Assembly (NCBI GenBank): GCA_020404895.1
Contig: JADBWK010000004.1
Span: 1 to 64,000, forward strand
Direction of reading: 5' to 3'
Origin: Pseudanabaena sp. M085S1SP2A07QC
Lineage (GTDB): Bacteria > Cyanobacteriota > Cyanobacteriia > Pseudanabaenales > Pseudanabaenaceae
DNA length: 64,000 nucleotides
A program made the translations under genes and the position numbers. This document shows positions 60,611 to 64,000 of the stretch, one piece after another. Numbering within the stretch: position 1 is the first letter of the stretch; every line of letters begins with the position of its first letter. Below the pieces are notes generated by a model. The model did not search any database. It was not told where the DNA came from and saw only the letters and a program-made list of their open reading frames with translations.

Positions 60611-61181
60611 ATTGTAACTTTAGCAAGTCAAATATATTATTTACTGATATTTGCCAATCTCCCAAAACATCCAAAACTGGCAAAATATCTGATCCTCTTT
60701 TGGTCTCAGGGAGATGATCGCCTACATATACCATAATTAATTCTTGACTTGGGGAAATTAGCCAGCCAAGCTCAGAACCATTGGTAATTGCTAAGCCAAT
60801 TTTATTCATCACCAGTAAAGGTGACTGCCCAGGAGAAAGAATCTCAATAATCCAATCAGGAGCAAGTGGTACTTTATTCCCAACTCTTCCATTTGGCATA
60901 AACGGAATGTTCTGCCACCGCAATACACAAATATCAGGTACGAGAGATATTCCACCAAAGCTACAACGTAATTCTGGGAAAGCAAAAGCCATTTTTTTTG
61001 GTTTGACTATTTGATTTATGGAATTAACAATTTCTGCTTGAAAGATACTGTGCTGAAACTGTGGCATTGGCTTTTGATAAACTTGACCGTCAATATACTC
61101 ACTTGCAGGCTTAGTTTCTGGTAGAAGAAGAAACTCCGCTAGTGAAATTGTGTTTGGATTAGATTCTAATGAGATCGCCAT
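60609..61181 (-). CDS. Uma2-family PD-(D/E)xK protein (DUF820)
   Basis: 190 residues from the ATG at 61181. TISLAEFLLLPETKPASEYI and IDGQVYQKPMPQFQHS, then FPELRCSFGGISLVPDICVL (Asp), DWIIEILSPGQSPLLV (Glu) and the C-terminal beta strands. Core acidic residues are present, so it looks intact. The upstream in-frame ATG at 61259 would add 26 basic residues overlapping the next gene and is rejected. Third Uma2 locus in the window. Confidence 0.88.
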   Translation of the reverse strand: MAISLESNPNTISLAEFLLLPETKPASEYIDGQVYQKPMPQFQHSIFQAEIVNSINQIVKPKKMAFAFPELRCSFGGISLVPDICVLRWQNIPFMPNGRVGNKVPLAPDWIIEILSPGQSPLLVMNKIGLAITNGSELGWLISPSQELIMVYVGDHLPETKRGSDILPVLDVLGDWQISVNNIFDLLKLQ

Positions 61182-61197
61182 AGAGTCACCATTTTTG

Positions 61198-61443
61198 CTA
61201 TTGAACTTTCTGGATCTGCTTTTCCTTATATAAAACCCAAATACTATGCGCGGTAACAATTATTCCCCAGATCACGGCTACCCAAACTGACCAAATCCAG
61301 ACTTTTTCGGTAATAGATTGAATAAACCACATACAGGTCATGCAAGCCGAATAGATGGCAAGGTGCAGATAAAAATTAACGCTGAGTTCGAGCTTTTGAT
61401 ATTCAGGATCGCTTGGATCTGGTGGGTTTAATAGCTTGGGCAT
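61198..61443 (-). CDS. Small 2TM-domain protein
   Basis: 81 residues from the ATG at 61443 (MPKLLNPPDPSDPEYQKL). A cytosolic N-terminus is followed by two hydrophobic helices: VNFYLHLAIYSACMTCMWFI and VWIWSVWVAVIWGIIVTAHSI. This layout matches the 2TM domain family, whose role is unknown. It lies between the Uma2 gene (16 bases downstream) and argH on the same strand. Confidence 0.75.
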   Translation of the reverse strand: MPKLLNPPDPSDPEYQKLELSVNFYLHLAIYSACMTCMWFIQSITEKVWIWSVWVAVIWGIIVTAHSIWVLYKEKQIQKVQ

Positions 61444-61496
61444 AGAAAATCGAAAATTTGGCAAATTTAACTAAAACTTATGCTAACTCATAAGCA

Positions 61497-61541
61497 TCCA
61501 AAAATGAGTGGCAACGCTTCCCGTTGTCACTCATTTTTGGA
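61497..61541. terminator. 20-bp hairpin after argH
   Basis: TCCAAAAATGAGTGGCAACG (61497-61516) pairs with 61522-61541, one mismatch, around CTTCC. It begins one base beyond the argH stop on its strand. Confidence 0.85.
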
Positions 61542-61542
61542 C

Positions 61543-62934
61543 TTAAGCTATAAGTTTCTTGGCTGCTTCTAATTGGATTCTGACTTGATCAAATCCAGTG
61601 CCACCATAGCTATTACGAACCTTGACCACTTGTGCAGGAGCGATCGCCTCAACGATATCCGCCTCAAACTGAGGATGAAAAGTCTTCCAGCGTTCCACTG
61701 ATAGATCCTTGAGCAAAATCCCTTCGCTAGTACAGGTTTTTACCAACTTCCCAACCAATTGATAGGCCTCACGGAAAGGAACTCCTTTAGATGCAAGATA
61801 ATCAGCAACATCGGTTGCATTCGAGAAGTCTTCAGCTACGGCTTCGCCAAGGCGTTTGGTCTGAAACTCGATACCTTCATCGATCAAAATTGTCATTGCT
61901 TCTAAGCAGACCCGAACGGTGACTACTGCATCAAAGATGCCTTCTTTATCCTCTTGCATATCCTTGTTATAAGCCAGAGGCAAGCCCTTAATAATCGTTA
62001 GCAGACCTTGTAAATGTCCAAATACACGACCTGTTTTACCACGCACCAATTCGGGAACATCAGGATTTTTCTTTTGGGGCATGATGCTGGAGCCAGTGCT
62101 GACGCGATCGCTGAGTTTAACAAAACTAAATTCCTGTGATGACCAAAGAATTACTTCTTCAGACAGGCGGCTGAGATGCACCATGATCAAACTCGACGCA
62201 CAGAGAAATTCGACGGCAAAGTCGCGGTCAGAGACTCCATCAAGGCTATTGCGTCCCACAGAGCCAAAATCTAAAAGTTCGGCAGTGTAATGGCGATCAA
62301 TTGGGTGGGGCGTGCCTGCTAATGCACCCGAACCAAGCGGACAAACATTTACTCTTTGATAAATTTCATCTAATCTTGTCCAGTCGCGCTGAGCCATCTC
62401 AAAATAGGCAAGGAGATGATGGGCGAGACTAATCGGCTGGGCGCGTTGCAGATGTGTATATCCTGGGATGAACGTCTCGACATACTGCTCGGCTTTATTC
62501 ACCAAAGTTTGCTGCCAAGTCCTAATGTCTGTCTGGATTTTGCGAATCTGGTCGCGCAAATACAAACGCACATCGGTGGCCACTTGATCATTGCGCGATC
62601 GCGCTGTATGTACTTTTTTGCCAACATCTCCGATCAACTCAGTCAGGCGACGCTCTACGGCAAAATGCACGTCTTCAGCATCAATACCAGGCTTAAAATT
62701 TCCAGATCGATATTCTTGGCGGATCTGCTCTAAACCATTAACAAGCATTTCCCCTTCTTCGGCACTGATGATCCCTACTTTTGCTAACATCCGTGAATGT
62801 GCTTGCGATCCTGTGATGTCATATTCAATTAAATTAATGTCAAAACTAATACTGGCATTAAATCTAGCGATCGCAGGATGCAGCGCTGTCTCGAAACGCT
62901 GACTCCAAGGTTGGGGGGCTGTTGGCTGGCTCAT
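61543..62934 (-). CDS. argH: Argininosuccinate lyase
   Basis: Releases fumarate from argininosuccinate, the last step of arginine synthesis. 463 residues of the fumarase/aspartase superfamily: [18 protein letters not shown] and [20 protein letters not shown] near 100, [17 protein letters not shown] (catalytic His), and the superfamily signature [12 protein letters not shown] near 280. Complete; terminated by a strong hairpin. Confidence 0.97.
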   Translation of the reverse strand: MSQPTAPQPWSQRFETALHPAIARFNASISFDINLIEYDITGSQAHSRMLAKVGIISAEEGEMLVNGLEQIRQEYRSGNFKPGIDAEDVHFAVERRLTELIGDVGKKVHTARSRNDQVATDVRLYLRDQIRKIQTDIRTWQQTLVNKAEQYVETFIPGYTHLQRAQPISLAHHLLAYFEMAQRDWTRLDEIYQRVNVCPLGSGALAGTPHPIDRHYTAELLDFGSVGRNSLDGVSDRDFAVEFLCASSLIMVHLSRLSEEVILWSSQEFSFVKLSDRVSTGSSIMPQKKNPDVPELVRGKTGRVFGHLQGLLTIIKGLPLAYNKDMQEDKEGIFDAVVTVRVCLEAMTILIDEGIEFQTKRLGEAVAEDFSNATDVADYLASKGVPFREAYQLVGKLVKTCTSEGILLKDLSVERWKTFHPQFEADIVEAIAPAQVVKVRNSYGGTGFDQVRIQLEAAKKLIA

Positions 62935-63036
62935 ACAAAAAAACTGTAGTACTTGAAGATTTAGTTTACTTTTTGACCGCCAGTTTTGCGCCTTTTTGTC
63001 ATAGCTTCATTATTTATGGCTTTAAGAAATAAAGCT

Positions 63037-63077
63037 CAAAAGAGATTTGTGGCGCGAAGCGCCGCAAATCTCTTTTG
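63037..63077. repeat. 19-bp hairpin with GCGC-GAA-GCGC apex
   Basis: CAAAAGAGATTTGTGGCGC (63037-63055) pairs with 63059-63077 with one G-T wobble, loop GAA. It lies in the divergent region between argH and the DAHP synthase gene, so it does not look like a terminator for either. The rest of 62935-63205 holds no gene. Confidence 0.8.
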
Positions 63078-63205
63078 TTTTTTGATTTTCTCCTAAAAAT
63101 TAGTAGCCGCAGCTATAACTTTGTTTACTTGAAAATTAAAGTGCAAACTGCGTTTATTGAACTCGCATTAAAATAGGTGAAGAAAACAACTAAAGGAGAC
63201 TAGCC

Positions 63206-64000
63206 GTGATCGTAGTAACCAAGATTGGTACACCCGCAGAAGAAGTGGGGCGGATCTGCGAAGAACTATCTAGTTGGGGATTATCGCCAGAGAAAATTGT
63301 GGGAAAACATAAAGTTGTGTTGGGACTAGTTGGCGAAACTGCCAATCTCGATCGCCATCGCATTGAAGAACTAAGCCCTTGGATTGAGACAGTTTTGCGG
63401 GTAGAACGTCCATTTAAACGCGCTAGTCGTGAATATCGCCAAAATGAATCGAGCGTGGTGATTGTACCTACGCCTACTGGTGATATTGCGATCGGAGAAA
63501 GTCATCCCTTAGTGACAGTCGCTGGGCCCTGCTCTGTTGAGAACGAAGAAATGATTGTGGAAACAGCGATGCGAGTGAAGGCTGCTGGGGCAAAATTTTT
63601 ACGTGGTGGAGCCTATAAGCCACGGACATCGCCCTATGCTTTTCAGGGGCATGGTGAGAGCGCACTATCTCTATTAGCTGCGGCTCGTGCGGCAAGTGGA
63701 TTGGGGATTATTACAGAAGTAATGGATACTGCCGACATTGATAAAATCGCTGAAGTTGCAGACGTGTTGCAAATTGGCGCGAGAAATATGCAGAATTTCT
63801 CATTGCTAAAGCAAGTGGGCAGACAGAATAAGCCAATTCTTCTCAAGCGTGGTTTAGCGGCTACGGTTGATGATTGGTTAATGGCGGCAGAATATATTCT
63901 CGCTGAGGGCAATCCTAATGTGATTCTTTGCGAACGTGGGATTAGAACTTTCGATCGCGAATATACTCGCAATACTCTCGACTTATCCGCAATTCCTGTA
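63206..64000 (+). CDS. aroF: 3-deoxy-7-phosphoheptulonate synthase, AroF-type (3' end beyond window)
   Basis: First step of the shikimate pathway: phosphoenolpyruvate plus erythrose-4-phosphate. 265 codons are visible, starting at GTG 63206 with AAAGGAG about 10 bases before. Residues 1-70 are the N-terminal ferredoxin-like regulatory domain ([32 protein letters not shown]). The barrel follows with [38 protein letters not shown] and [14 protein letters not shown]. This is the class Ibeta form. The end lies outside the window, so the gene is partial here only by the cut. Confidence 0.93.
   Translation, partial: MIVVTKIGTPAEEVGRICEELSSWGLSPEKIVGKHKVVLGLVGETANLDRHRIEELSPWIETVLRVERPFKRASREYRQNESSVVIVPTPTGDIAIGESHPLVTVAGPCSVENEEMIVETAMRVKAAGAKFLRGGAYKPRTSPYAFQGHGESALSLLAAARAASGLGIITEVMDTADIDKIAEVADVLQIGARNMQNFSLLKQVGRQNKPILLKRGLAATVDDWLMAAEYILAEGNPNVILCERGIRTFDREYTRNTLDLSAIPV

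Noticed and set aside
1-64000. tRNA, rRNA, CRISPR array or replication origin
   Set aside because: I looked for cloverleaf-like segments, repeated spacers and DnaA-box clusters and saw none that I can support by eye.

Overview
The window is chromosomal DNA of a cyanobacterium. The octamer GCGATCGC (HIP1) recurs in almost every native gene, and many genes are cyanobacterial hallmarks: SasA with a KaiB-like domain, the carotenoid isomerase Z-ISO, DUF3181, DUF3143, a Mo-nitrogenase C-terminal-domain protein, ComB, and a purC-bamA-lpxC-fabZ-lpxA outer-membrane cluster. The very dense intergenic hairpins and gene order fit a Pseudanabaena-like organism, but the genus is inference.

Layout. 0-6.3 kb: a transposase tail, coaE, a SemiSWEET sugar transporter, Z-ISO, the clock output kinase sasA, recJ, and a HicBA toxin-antitoxin pair. 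6.3-8.9 kb: an AT-rich, HIP1-free restriction-modification pair (Dam-type methylase plus a PD-(D/E)xK protein). 8.9-15.9 kb: comB, a Ser/Thr kinase, rpiA, cbiT and a large STAND (NB-ARC) ATPase. 16-20.3 kb: an accessory stretch with two secreted proteins sharing a leader, a lipoprotein, a DUF433 antitoxin beside a decayed toxin, a second gene broken by one stop codon, and an Rpn-type nuclease. 20.7-31.4 kb: housekeeping (rnj-dapA-asd, DUF3143, a DnaJ-like protein, cdsA, prepilin peptidase, an RNA methyltransferase, a GAF protein, chorismate mutase). 31.4-33.5 kb: a mosaic protein with an EVE/PUA-like domain, TPRs, a VEK-rich coil and a nuclease-fold-like end. 33.6-45 kb: an M1 aminopeptidase, Uma2 genes (one intact, one broken), a DUF1704 fragment cut by a 98-bp MITE, a NAGPA-type glycosidase, an aldo/keto reductase and a coiled-coil/EamA fusion. 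45-51.6 kb: a PIN/TRAM protein, rhodanese, a trpE/pabB-type synthase and purC. 51.8-56.2 kb: bamA-lpxC-fabZ-lpxA, which builds the outer membrane and lipid A. 56.2-64 kb: small genes, a candidate HEARO-like structured RNA without a nuclease gene, an orphan histidine kinase, DUF3181, Uma2, argH, and the start of a DAHP synthase that runs off the window.

Together the genes cover core metabolism: CoA, lysine and aromatic amino acids, arginine, purines, cobalamin, carotenoids and lipid A. Mobile or defence islands are scattered among them. The most striking genome-scale signal is about thirty long, near-perfect intergenic hairpins. Many share a GCGC-GAA-GCGC or GC-TTT-GC apex on otherwise different stems, and several are packaged in short composite elements with their own terminal inverted repeats.
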